Assembly: GCA_029259815.1 (NCBI GenBank)
Contig: JAJDEJ010000134.1
Coordinates: 1 to 64,000 of the forward strand
DNA from: Planctomycetaceae bacterium
GTDB taxonomy: Bacteria; Planctomycetota; Planctomycetia; Planctomycetales; Planctomycetaceae
Direction: 5' to 3'
DNA: 64,000 bases
A program made the position numbers and the translations under genes. Positions 10,101-17,928 of this stretch are shown piece by piece; the first letter of the stretch is position 1, and the number at the start of each line of letters is the position of its first letter. The notes under the pieces were generated by a model. The model did no database searches. It saw nothing but the letters and a program-made list of their open reading frames with translations, and was not told the DNA's origin.

Positions 10101-13100
10101 AGGTGTTCTATCGGACAGATGTCGGCGAGTTGGACCACACCGGACGTCTGCAACAGGTCGAGCCACGCCTGGCCATTCAACACGGCAACGGCGAGACCCA
10201 ACCGATCGACGTGCTCACCCGTGACTGGTCGCTCAGCTATCCGCAAGACGTCGTGTTGCTTGAAAGCGACGGCACCTTCACCCCGGCAGTCGGGTTGCGA
10301 GACGACACATTCTTCGGGCGACTGAGAGCATCTTTCTCACTGCCCAGCTTGGAAAGTGTTTGGTGGCGATTGAGTTTCATGATCGGATCCATGTGTGTTG
10401 TATGGCTGATTGGCTACTCAAGACGAATTATGGCACCGATAGTCCTTGTTCTTGGGTTGTGTGTCCTGTGTTTGTTCTTGATCTTGCTGTTTTACACATT
10501 TGCGGCTCAGGATCTGTCCAATGCTGAGAACTTTGCGGCCACCCCAGCGACGAGGCAGATCGGTAATGCGTCAGAGCTGTCGGATGAGACGATACGTAAG
10601 AGTCTTGGGTATCCATTCGACGCACCGATGGAGCCGCAGTCGGGGGCGAGCACCGAACAGTCAGATGGGGTGGACTTCGATTTCGTTGTGCCATCGGACC
10701 CGTCCGAACAGGCACCAATGCCGGCAACCCCTCCGACCGTGGAAGAGGCAAGACCTGAATCGGGGGTGATTGATGAGGTTATCGAATTCGGAGGGTTTGA
10801 CCCGCGGAGTATGGACGACGATCAGACAACCCTCGGCCTGCGGGTGCAACAAGCAGCGGAGCCACGAGATGTCGGCGGTGCACTCCTGTCATTGTCGCTC
10901 GATCTCGAAGCTCCGGATCGGTTGCGGGAGATGACGTTCACGTCGCTGGGAACGCGGCTGGAGAGTGAGTCACCGGCGATCGATGTCACGTATGCCTCGC
11001 GTTCATCGCGGGAGGTGTTGTCGCTCATCGTGGCGGCGGGCGTGTTGCTGCTGATGTGGTGGTTGCGGCTGGCGAATGCCTTGACGCGTGGTGTGCTTGC
11101 CGTGTTGACGGTCCTTGTGCCGCTGGCGCTGGTGACGATCGTGCCCTCGCTGAGTTCGATGATCGTGGAAGGTGTGTTGATTGGTGGCGGCGGCGGGGTC
11201 GTGCTGTGGGGAGTGCGTGCGGTTGTGATGGCTGTCGAAGTGCGAACACGGAGATGGCGTGTGGAATCGAGCACGACGAAGCCTGTGGTTGCGAGCCTTC
11301 TGGTCATGGGGTGTCTTTTCTCCGGAGCGACGGAACTGACTGCGGAAGAGGTCGTCCAATCAAAGACGTTAGTCGCCGATGTCGTGGAACCCCAGACTGA
11401 TGAGGCTGACGAGATACCGACAATCATCGTGCCGTATGGCGAAGGCGATCCGTTGGACGCAGACCGGGTGTTACTGCAGCGAGAGTTGTTCGATCTGTTG
11501 CGACGACAAGCGTCGCCGGATGTGGATGGTGTTGGTCCTGCACCGGTGGATGGAGTTGTCGCTGAAGCGACCTATGACGTGCGGATCGATGCGGCGCGGG
11601 TGGAGCAGGATGACGCGGAGGGCCTCGACGTCACAGCGAGATTTGTGCTCCACAGTTTTCGGAATGAGCCGGTCGCATTGCCACTGCCGCTGGGTCACGT
11701 CGCTGTGGATTCAGCCCGGATGGATGGTGAAGCAGGCATCGTGAGACCGACGGAGCAGGGGGGGCTGGAAGTTGTCGTCCCCGAGCATGGGCGTCACGTG
11801 CTGGATCTCACATTCGCTGTGCCGGCCGATTTGCAGGCGACCTCGGGTGAGTTCACCTTGCCGCTGCGTCCTGTCGCGACTGGTCGCGTGGTGGTGACGC
11901 TGCCGACACGGGAAGACTGGGCCATTAACGTCCAACGAGACGGTCGAACCCCCATCGGATACCGGCGACAGTCAGGTGATGACGGCGTGACGATTGAGGT
12001 GCCCATTGATCGGGGCGGACAAGTCTCGATCGCCTGGCAGCCGGAGCAGACAGCCGGTGGGCGAGATGGGATCGTGCACGTCGAATCGAAGACGGCCATC
12101 CAGATTGATGACGCGGGGGCCAGTCTGCGGGGGGCGTACGACGTCACCGTGCGGCAGGGAGCCCTGTCACGCTTGTTGTTTCGCTTCCCGGAGTCCGTGC
12201 GGCTGAAACGTGTGTGGGGAGCCGATGTGGGAGGCTGGCAGATCGATGGTGAGGGCGACGAGCGTACGCTGACCGTCTTCCTGCGCCGCACAGTGGACGA
12301 CCAAACACTCGTGTTCGTCGACCTGTTCCTGCCTGACGCGGAAGCCGGAGACGACGTGTCATTTGAGGTGCCCGATTTTGCACCGCAAGACGTCACACGC
12401 GAGTCAGGGCAGATTGTGTTGTTAGCCGACGAACAGCGGGAGCTTCGCATCGACGAGTCGGACAGCGTCTCGCGGACAAATGTTCTCACGGGAGATCTGC
12501 CTGACGAACTCAATCCCGATCACTTACTGATTCGGGACACTTACCGATTCACATCGCGGCCTTGGCATCTCAGCATCTCGGCGGCGCTACGAGCACCAGA
12601 GTCGAGGGCAACCGCCGAGTACGGCATGCTGGTGAGCAGTCGTAAGATTCTGCTTGGTGCGAGGCTGCAATTCGATCTGGCCGGAGCCCCCCGACGGCTG
12701 CTGCGGATCGTGCTCCCTCAGGATTTCCTCATGGTCGACCTGCGGAGTCCGGATGTGCAGGACTGGTTTGTCGAGGATGGAGAATTAGTGCTCGATCTCG
12801 GTCAGCCACGGCTCGGTCGCGTTATGGTGACGTTCGATGGACACATCACGCGTGATGCGAGCGACACCGAAGCAGTTTTGGAGACACCCTTGCTGCAGAA
12901 TGTGGACCGGCTGGAATCGCATCTGGCGGTCTGGGTGGATGACGGGCTGACCGCGACACTCGATGGTTTTGAAGGTTGGCGTTCCGTGCAGGCGGGCGAC
13001 CTCTCGTCTGAACTCCGATCATTACATCGCGAGCCAGTGCAGTTCGCATTCCGCACGACAGCCCTGGAACCCGAGTTGATCATTCTCATATTAAATCGAG

Positions 13101-15370
13101 CTCAGCCTCGGTTGGCATGTGACGCGGTGGCACTCATTGCGGCTAGCGACACGTCACTCGATTACGGACTGACGCTGCGTTGGACAATCGAGCGGGCCGC
13201 GGCTGAGCGGCTCACGTTCACGACCGACGGCTGGCTTGACGGACGGTTGGAGTTCACCGGGCCAGGCGTTCGCCAGACCTCGTCGGCGATCCTCGATGAC
13301 GGTCGCGTCCGTTGGATGATCGAGTTGCAGGATGCCGTGCGAGGCCAGTACCTGCTCTCAGCGATTGCGACACTTCCGCCTGCGGCGAACGGCATCGTGC
13401 CGGCTCCGGAGGTGCGATTCGAACAGGCAAGTGAGACGGAGGACGAGTACGTCGACGTCGCATCGCAACAGGAGTTTGCCGTGCTGGTGAATCTGTCGTC
13501 GGCCCAGATCGTTTCCGGTGCGGGTGAGACGCATGATGTTGTCCAGCGTGAGAATCTGCCGCTGGTGCTGCGAAGCGAGTTGGTGGCGCAGGCAATGGAG
13601 ATCGTGCGGCTGCAACGGGAACAGGACGTCACGTGGCAGATGCAGCGAGTGACCGAACAGGCTACGGCGACCGCCACCGTCACAGCCGCCGAATTGAGGA
13701 CGATGCTGGCGACCGATGGAAGTTGGCGAACACAGGCGTCGTACCGCGTGCGGAACCGGGGGCATCAGTTCCTCGCCGTGCGCGTGCCGGGCAAAGCCCG
13801 CGTGTTGTCAGTCATGGTGAAGGAGTCGCCTGCCCGCATCTCGCGGACGATGCTCGATGACGAGCCAGTGCTGCTGGTGCCGCTGCCTCAAACGAGCGCG
13901 GCTGACTTGTCCTTCACGGTCACGCTGGTGCTCCAGGGTCAGTTCGCCCGCACACTGCCACGCACTCTGGCGGTGACGGGTGAACGCTTCACGCTGCCGG
14001 TGCCGACGATCGTGACGCCCCGCGAGTCGGTCGAGTACGGTGTGCCTGTCGTGCACACCCGTTGGACCGTCACCGTCCCGGACGAGTTCGCGGCTTCGAT
14101 GGTCGAGGGAGATGAATCAAACGTCGAGTTCCAACCGGTCGGCGGCTCCGAACGCTATGCCATCGAACAAACGCTGCAGGAACTGGCCGACCTCAGCCGG
14201 TTAGTGGGAGACAGCTCGGCGAGTTACTCGCAGCGAGAACGGGCAGCGAGCAACCTCATCAAGTTGGAGCAGGAACTCAAACAACAGGAGGAGAGCTTCT
14301 GGTCGTACGAGTACGAGGAATCGCCGCCCGAAGTGCAGGAACTGGCCCAGCAACGTGAGCAACTGCTGTCCGAATCCAATCAGAACACTCTGACCTTTCA
14401 GCAGCAGTACGGCCGCACGTCCGGTGAGGACGCCGACGGTAATGGGGTGTTGGGCTTCAAGCTCAACGAGAATGGTCGCGCTTACATCGAAGGCAACAGT
14501 GCAATCATCTTCAACGACAACGGTGATTTTGAAGTGTCACGTCCTCAAGGAGCGAAGAACGAGTTTCGCTTCGACTCGAGCTCGGTCACCTCGGGAGAGG
14601 AAAAGAGTCACGGGCGGAAAGCCGGGCCGGTTGTCGACCGCGAGTTGCCACGGTCGAAGTCACGCTCGCAACTCCAGGAACGCCTGTCACGTCAGGAGCC
14701 ATTGATCGAGAATGCTCCGGCGAAGGATACTCCACAATCAGGTGAGAGTTTGTTTGGGCGACAGTCAGGTATCAATGCCGGAGTGGTTGATCGTCCGGGT
14801 TCGAATCGATTTGGAAGCAACGTGGCAGGTGGTGGGGGCATTGGCGGAGGAGGAGCCTTCGGCGGTCGCGGCAACGAGCTGTACGACCAGTCAGGTTCAA
14901 TGGACGACAAGCTCCCCGCGATGCAATTCATGAACGATTTCGAATTCATCGGCCGGATTGACTTCCCGCTGCCCGCGGTCCCGAACTTCGGCGAAGATGC
15001 TGCCGGCATCACGCACACCGGAGGTCTCTCGCTATCGGTCGACATCCCGGTCGCAGGACAGACACTCACGTTCACCCGTGTTGGTGGCGACCCGGCGCTG
15101 ACGCTCGCCATCCGCCCCCGCGAGTCAGTCGAGCATGGTCTTCGCTGGCTGTGGACTCTCCTCTGGCTGACACTCGCCGTCCTTGCGCTGTGGCGATTGG
15201 CGTCACGGGGTCACGCGGTCAACTGGACCCGTATCACAGGCCAAAGCTGTCTGCTGTTGGGCCTCTTCGCCTTGTTGCTGCTCTCGTCTCCCATCGCATG
15301 GCTGGGTCTGCCCATGATCCTCGTCGGCTGCGTGCTGTTGATGGCGAAGCCGAGAACAGTTGTCACGTGA
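7187..15370 (+). CDS. 2727-residue giant envelope protein, apparent fusion of two modules
   Basis: Function unknown. The first module carries a signal-peptide-like stretch (FVSLVLVIACLFG), the motif VYVPVSELKTLLQQDDGSVL and LSRDEFRKLW, a beta-rich ectodomain, and membrane segments at about 10366-10503 and 11014-11240. A second signal-peptide-like stretch (VVASLLVMGCLFSGA, about 11285-11330) follows in frame. It introduces another module (IIVPYGEGDPLDADRVLLQ) and ends with a coiled coil (about 14160-14370), a Gly-rich patch and C-terminal membrane segments. This is the layout expected of two fused relatives of the upstream gene. The first ATG after that gene is at 7187, but the first 85 codons read through small repeats. 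The native start may instead be a non-ATG codon near 7445 (GTG). Confidence 0.82.
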   Translation: MAHMFSPVAEDCPCSVHHAERLSFFVVRLQDAVGRTSKSVRRQHRYWQSLRSNRTKDGFGNPSYENLSPSERDGGFRRCKFVSLVLVIACLFGPSSTQHVHAQPAPPLPDTIESTAVGDMSEREPQVRRVYVPVSELKTLLQQDDGSVLLSRDEFRKLWFDALRAEVAHLQSPAGIVLSSADYAARVEGEQLLLTAELTFTEFSSEWQVLRLPVGGLSVEGATLDGEPAAVSRDPQNQDSLLVFSRTEGTHRLTLELSVTVNAVGSDSIVQFDLPGAPSGTLELSLPEEKSLSVDGLAVSRTGDKYRIPVGGKSRIALRLSDGDATQSADELLFARSAYGLHVAPGEVTWSTNTTFIAYGRTLDRLQFTVPQELDVVSVESLGLASWDMNDTADGDRTEITLTYRQPFDGSRDVLIRSVFVPEEEWSVPTLLLEGTDSHVGTIIVQHDADLRLQPTFDDTVRPATADELQIGDMGDASPDQPTMGFHAMQPEFELSFYTPRKTGTVQVAMTNLLRIADDGLDLTSILDVQASVAPLFDIRVMLPADYEVTQASVAGQAVEWTLGTEDVGRIEARIPLDPPLRPGESRRIDLTAHADPEDWPVENDSVLLAFPEVGLPQADMVEARYAITADSDLDVETVDLTGLDPARGEQAEALKRLLEPLGLSLRLGFTYQDTVFSGQLDVTRRPARLSTSTFLLSRLEPQRAVTRVRASVTVDGGGLEGLLIQLPDDVNPDARFMLHKPVKVLGNSRQQVVLPEELVTIIEQTVSEAIDGERTWTLRFDRRLHGTHELTALLTQPHEGDGDITLPMVTFTGADRQNGWIAVEARDDQRLAVRAADVVGQPLRAVDPIDLPGMAADDTVTRRIVGGFRFSRAGASATVSEEQFERATVPTAVIDRLEMKSVLGEAGDVQHRLQAAFRAVGVQSLLVALPPQAELWSVQVDGKPIEVRQSAGGYQVPLPMTETPATARSLQVFYRTDVGELDHTGRLQQVEPRLAIQHGNGETQPIDVLTRDWSLSYPQDVVLLESDGTFTPAVGLRDDTFFGRLRASFSLPSLESVWWRLSFMIGSMCVVWLIGYSRRIMAPIVLVLGLCVLCLFLILLFYTFAAQDLSNAENFAATPATRQIGNASELSDETIRKSLGYPFDAPMEPQSGASTEQSDGVDFDFVVPSDPSEQAPMPATPPTVEEARPESGVIDEVIEFGGFDPRSMDDDQTTLGLRVQQAAEPRDVGGALLSLSLDLEAPDRLREMTFTSLGTRLESESPAIDVTYASRSSREVLSLIVAAGVLLLMWWLRLANALTRGVLAVLTVLVPLALVTIVPSLSSMIVEGVLIGGGGGVVLWGVRAVVMAVEVRTRRWRVESSTTKPVVASLLVMGCLFSGATELTAEEVVQSKTLVADVVEPQTDEADEIPTIIVPYGEGDPLDADRVLLQRELFDLLRRQASPDVDGVGPAPVDGVVAEATYDVRIDAARVEQDDAEGLDVTARFVLHSFRNEPVALPLPLGHVAVDSARMDGEAGIVRPTEQGGLEVVVPEHGRHVLDLTFAVPADLQATSGEFTLPLRPVATGRVVVTLPTREDWAINVQRDGRTPIGYRRQSGDDGVTIEVPIDRGGQVSIAWQPEQTAGGRDGIVHVESKTAIQIDDAGASLRGAYDVTVRQGALSRLLFRFPESVRLKRVWGADVGGWQIDGEGDERTLTVFLRRTVDDQTLVFVDLFLPDAEAGDDVSFEVPDFAPQDVTRESGQIVLLADEQRELRIDESDSVSRTNVLTGDLPDELNPDHLLIRDTYRFTSRPWHLSISAALRAPESRATAEYGMLVSSRKILLGARLQFDLAGAPRRLLRIVLPQDFLMVDLRSPDVQDWFVEDGELVLDLGQPRLGRVMVTFDGHITRDASDTEAVLETPLLQNVDRLESHLAVWVDDGLTATLDGFEGWRSVQAGDLSSELRSLHREPVQFAFRTTALEPELIILILNRAQPRLACDAVALIAASDTSLDYGLTLRWTIERAAAERLTFTTDGWLDGRLEFTGPGVRQTSSAILDDGRVRWMIELQDAVRGQYLLSAIATLPPAANGIVPAPEVRFEQASETEDEYVDVASQQEFAVLVNLSSAQIVSGAGETHDVVQRENLPLVLRSELVAQAMEIVRLQREQDVTWQMQRVTEQATATATVTAAELRTMLATDGSWRTQASYRVRNRGHQFLAVRVPGKARVLSVMVKESPARISRTMLDDEPVLLVPLPQTSAADLSFTVTLVLQGQFARTLPRTLAVTGERFTLPVPTIVTPRESVEYGVPVVHTRWTVTVPDEFAASMVEGDESNVEFQPVGGSERYAIEQTLQELADLSRLVGDSSASYSQRERAASNLIKLEQELKQQEESFWSYEYEESPPEVQELAQQREQLLSESNQNTLTFQQQYGRTSGEDADGNGVLGFKLNENGRAYIEGNSAIIFNDNGDFEVSRPQGAKNEFRFDSSSVTSGEEKSHGRKAGPVVDRELPRSKSRSQLQERLSRQEPLIENAPAKDTPQSGESLFGRQSGINAGVVDRPGSNRFGSNVAGGGGIGGGGAFGGRGNELYDQSGSMDDKLPAMQFMNDFEFIGRIDFPLPAVPNFGEDAAGITHTGGLSLSVDIPVAGQTLTFTRVGGDPALTLAIRPRESVEHGLRWLWTLLWLTLAVLALWRLASRGHAVNWTRITGQSCLLLGLFALLLLSSPIAWLGLPMILVGCVLLMAKPRTVVT
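7231..7417. repeat. Composite repeat region at the 5' end of the second giant gene
   Basis: Two repeat families are layered here. A 96-bp element (7283-7378) has GTAGGACGGA at one end and TCCGTCCTAC at the other; each end is itself a hairpin with 10-bp arms and a 2-base centre (7286-7307 and 7354-7375). Outside it lie degenerate arms of the family also seen at 16752, 30329 and 44776: ATCACGCGGAG at about 7235-7245, and CGGAGCGTGATGGC with CTTTC at 7397-7417. The region is open in the frame of the downstream gene, which confuses its start. Confidence 0.75.
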
Positions 15371-15391
15371 GCAGGCCGTTCGTGTCTCGCG

Positions 15392-15760
15392 TCAGGACGC
15401 GGCTGTCTGTTGTGCCTGCTGCTGCTGTTGGGCAATGAGGGCCGCTGCCGCTGTGGAGCCACTATTGCCGTAGATCGACGTCAAGCTGGGGACGCCGAGG
15501 CCCATGCCGGTGAGGGGGTTGGACCAGAGTTGCTCGCCGGTGAGGGCTTCGAGGCAGTACATGTAGCCTTGCACCGAGGCAATCACGCGGTCTCCGTCGA
15601 GCAGGGTAGCGACGTAGCCGCTGCCTTTGGGCGACTTCCAGTCCCAGACGATCTCGCCCGTGTCTCGATCAAGCGCCACGACCCGCGAGTTGAAACCAAC
15701 ATACATCAAATCAAGGACCGAGAGATCCTCACGCGTGGGTGTTTGGAATGAGCTACTCAT
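15392..15760 (-). CDS. Small PQQ-like (quinoprotein-type beta-propeller) repeat protein
   Basis: A 122-residue protein from the ATG at 15760 (MSSSFQTPTREDLSVLD). It holds about two PQQ-like blades: VVALDRDTGEIVWDWKSP and YCLEALTGEQLW match the A-LDxxTGExxW pattern. Full quinoprotein propellers need six to eight blades, so this cannot bind PQQ alone. It may be a stand-alone short protein or the remnant of a larger one. The C-terminus is a low-complexity stretch of Gln and Ala. There is no signal peptide. It converges on the giant gene with only 21 bp between their stops. Its ATG is 187 bp downstream of the DUF1445 stop. Confidence 0.7.
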   Translation of the reverse strand: MSSSFQTPTREDLSVLDLMYVGFNSRVVALDRDTGEIVWDWKSPKGSGYVATLLDGDRVIASVQGYMYCLEALTGEQLWSNPLTGMGLGVPSLTSIYGNSGSTAAAALIAQQQQQAQQTAAS

Positions 15761-15908
15761 GATCGGCCTCCCCAATCTGATGTGATGTGTCACCAGGGAG
15801 AACGGGATTTGAGTGTGGGTGGATCACAGGATTCGCATCATTCGTGACATTCGCGGTTGAAAAAGAGGAACCGCGAATGCTACGAATCAGGCGAATGACG
15901 GTCGTGTC

Positions 15909-15941
15909 AGCCCCTCCGGCTGCTCGAAGCAACCGGGGGCT
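15909..15941. terminator. Hairpin just downstream of the DUF1445 gene
   Basis: AGCCCCTCCGGCTGCT (15909-15924) pairs with AGCAACCGGGGGCT (15928-15941) with a bulge and one wobble pair. It is the same family as the hairpin at 3335-3367. It lies 6 bp beyond the stop of the minus-strand DUF1445 gene, which supports a terminator role. TTT follows on the plus strand only. Confidence 0.6.
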
Positions 15942-15946
15942 TTGCG

Positions 15947-16735
15947 TCACAAGAGTTCGTCGTGCTTACGGTCAGTGATCAACATGTGGCCGGGGGCGTG
16001 GGTAATTGCGAGTGGGAGACGGGCCGCTTCGAGGGCACATTGTGGAGTGACGCCGCAGGCCCAGAACACGGGGATTTCGTCCTTACGCAGCGGGACGGGG
16101 TCGCCGAAGTCGGGGAGGGAGAGGTCTTCGATGCCGATCGCTTGCGGGTCACCCTGATGGACGGGGCGGCCATGGAAGTGCGGGAACCTCGCGGTGAGCT
16201 CGTCTGCACGGGCTACTTCGTCGACACGGAATGGACGCATCGAGACGACGAGTGGTCCTTGGAATGAACCAGCAGGCACGCAATCGATGTTGCTGCGGTA
16301 CATGGGGACGTTGCAACTCTCCTCGACGTGCCGCACGGGGAGTCCGGCTTGCAGCAGTACCGCGTCGAAGGTGAACGAACAGCCGATCAGGAACGACACG
16401 AAATCGTCCCGCCACAGGTCGGTGATGTCCGTCGGCTCGTCGGTCACATCGCCGTCTCTCCACACGCGATAGCGCGGCAGATCGGTCCGCAAGTCTGCGT
16501 CGCCTGCCATCACATGCGGCACGGGATCACCCGGTTGGGTGACCTCCAAAAGTGGACACGGCTGAGGATTCCGTTCACAGAAAATCCGAAAGTCATCTGC
16601 ATGCTCTGCCGGGAGGATCACGAGGTTCGCCTGTGCGAACTCCGCGGCCAACCCCGAGGTGTGCGCTGTCCAGTCACCACGTCGACACGCGAGGCGGACA
16701 TCCCGGCCAGACGATGATTCGTTGAATGAAGTCAT
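15947..16735 (-). CDS. DUF1445 family putative hydro-lyase (D-glutamate cyclase-like)
   Basis: The 262-residue protein matches the DUF1445/YcsI-type hydro-lyase family in length and in conserved blocks: [40 protein letters not shown] and [12 protein letters not shown]. Family members are cytoplasmic and related to mammalian D-glutamate cyclase; the reaction in bacteria is not settled. The start at 16735 (MTSFNESS) gives the expected full length. The gene is followed at once by a hairpin, and a 106-bp inverted-repeat element separates its 5' side from tmk, so it is probably transcribed separately. No pathway partner is evident nearby. Confidence 0.88.
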   Translation of the reverse strand: MTSFNESSSGRDVRLACRRGDWTAHTSGLAAEFAQANLVILPAEHADDFRIFCERNPQPCPLLEVTQPGDPVPHVMAGDADLRTDLPRYRVWRDGDVTDEPTDITDLWRDDFVSFLIGCSFTFDAVLLQAGLPVRHVEESCNVPMYRSNIDCVPAGSFQGPLVVSMRPFRVDEVARADELTARFPHFHGRPVHQGDPQAIGIEDLSLPDFGDPVPLRKDEIPVFWACGVTPQCALEAARLPLAITHAPGHMLITDRKHDELL

Positions 16736-16751
16736 GGCAACGATGCTGCGG

Positions 16752-16857
16752 GAAAGTAGCCATCACGCTCCGCGTGATGAGCGGATTGCGGGAGAGTGTT
16801 GAATTCAGAGAGTCCTTTGGTGCTTGTGTCTTCACGCGGAGCGTGTTGACTACTCTG
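16752..16857. repeat. Inverted-repeat element, GTAGYCATCACGCTCC family, copy A
   Basis: A left arm (about 16753-16780, with GTAGCCATCACGCTCCGCGT) pairs with a right arm at about 16830-16856, leaving a loop of about 50 bp. The left arm is nearly identical over about 31 bp to the arm at 45053-45084. The right arm contains the tmk stop codon (TAG, 16850-16852). No protein is encoded. It looks like a MITE-type or REP-like mobile element. Confidence 0.8.
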
Positions 16858-17539
16858 GCCGCTCGGTCATCGAGAGCCTCTTCGTAACGCACGAATGTAA
16901 CTCCTTGGCAACGTCTTCGATTCGGCGGATGTCGTCTCCGTCCAGACAGTCGACAACTTGCCACTGACCGTTGCTCGCTGCGAGTGTGCGGTACACCTGC
17001 CGGACTCGTTCGAGGTACTCGCTGTCGGCTTCCTGGAGGTCGGCGGCTTTGTCTGTGTACGAACGGGCGGATTTCTCGGCGATGAGTCGTTGGGCGGCTG
17101 TTGCCGGCAGATCGAGAAGGATCGTCAGATCGGGTCGCGGGAGTCCGTAGACGTCGTGTTCAATGCGTTCGATCCACTGCATGAGGTCTAGTCGCTGCGG
17201 CTCGTCAAGCTTGGCCGCTTGATGAGCAATATTCGAGGCGACGTAGCGGTCGAATACGACCATGTCATGACTCTCAGCGGCCTCAAGAATGACGTCCTTC
17301 GATTCGAAGCGGTCGCCAGCGAAGAGGAGTGAGGCGAGTTGTGGGTGCACTTCATCGAGTTGTCCGAACTTCCCATTGAGAAACTCGCCGATCGCAGCGC
17401 CAAACCTGGTGTGTTCATAGCGTGGGAAGCTCAGTAGTTCGACCGAGTGGCCCTGCTGATGCAAATGGTCGACAAGAAGTGCCGATTGGGTCCCCTTGCC
17501 CGAGCCGTCGATGCCTTCGATGGCGATGAGTACTGCCAC
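16850..17539 (-). CDS. tmk: Thymidylate kinase
   Basis: Phosphorylates dTMP to dTDP with ATP, in dTTP synthesis. The 229-residue protein has the P-loop EGIDGSGKGTQ (residues 8-18, Lys15), the DR(Y) motif VVFDRYVASNIAHQ, and PDLTILLDLP as strand four. The length is slightly above the usual 205-215. The last codons and the TAG stop fall inside the end of repeat copy A, so the extreme C-terminus may be element-derived. It lies 17 bp downstream of the STAS gene and is likely the last gene of an mtaB-STAS-tmk operon. Confidence 0.96.
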   Translation of the reverse strand: MAVLIAIEGIDGSGKGTQSALLVDHLHQQGHSVELLSFPRYEHTRFGAAIGEFLNGKFGQLDEVHPQLASLLFAGDRFESKDVILEAAESHDMVVFDRYVASNIAHQAAKLDEPQRLDLMQWIERIEHDVYGLPRPDLTILLDLPATAAQRLIAEKSARSYTDKAADLQEADSEYLERVRQVYRTLAASNGQWQVVDCLDGDDIRRIEDVAKELHSCVTKRLSMTERPE

Positions 17540-17556
17540 GGATGACCTCGCCGACT

Positions 17557-17928
17557 CTACTTGAGGGCTGCCTTGGCAGCAGGAATGTCTGTGGTTGTCG
17601 TGAAGTAGGTCATCAGCTTGCTGGTCCTGAGGACATTCTCGAGATCTTTGTGAATCTCGCAGATGACCAATTGACCTTCGTTGCGACCGAGCTTGCGGTG
17701 CAGCGTGATGAGCTTGCCAAGCACCGAACTCGTCACGTACTGGACCGGGGACAGATTGAGAATGACCTTGCGGAAATGGTATTGGTCCACCAATGCAAAC
17801 AGTTCGTTGCCGAACTGTTCGAGGTTGTCCTCTTCGGTGAATTGATCCTTGTGGAATGACGCAACCGCAATTTCATTGTCCACTTCGAGATCAAAATAGG
17901 ACGGTTCGTAATCAGTGATGTCAGTCAT
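17557..17928 (-). CDS. STAS-domain protein (anti-sigma factor antagonist-like)
   Basis: A 123-residue single STAS domain of SpoIIAA type. The conserved loop before helix 2 reads YVTSSVLGKLITL, with serines in the position that partner-switching kinases phosphorylate. Such proteins bind anti-sigma or other switch kinases and release their targets when unphosphorylated. No kinase or phosphatase partner lies in this window. Its ATG (17928) overlaps the mtaB stop as ATGA, so translation is coupled. The link between a tRNA-modifying enzyme and tmk may be just operon packing. Confidence 0.9.
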   Translation of the reverse strand: MTDITDYEPSYFDLEVDNEIAVASFHKDQFTEEDNLEQFGNELFALVDQYHFRKVILNLSPVQYVTSSVLGKLITLHRKLGRNEGQLVICEIHKDLENVLRTSKLMTYFTTTTDIPAAKAALK

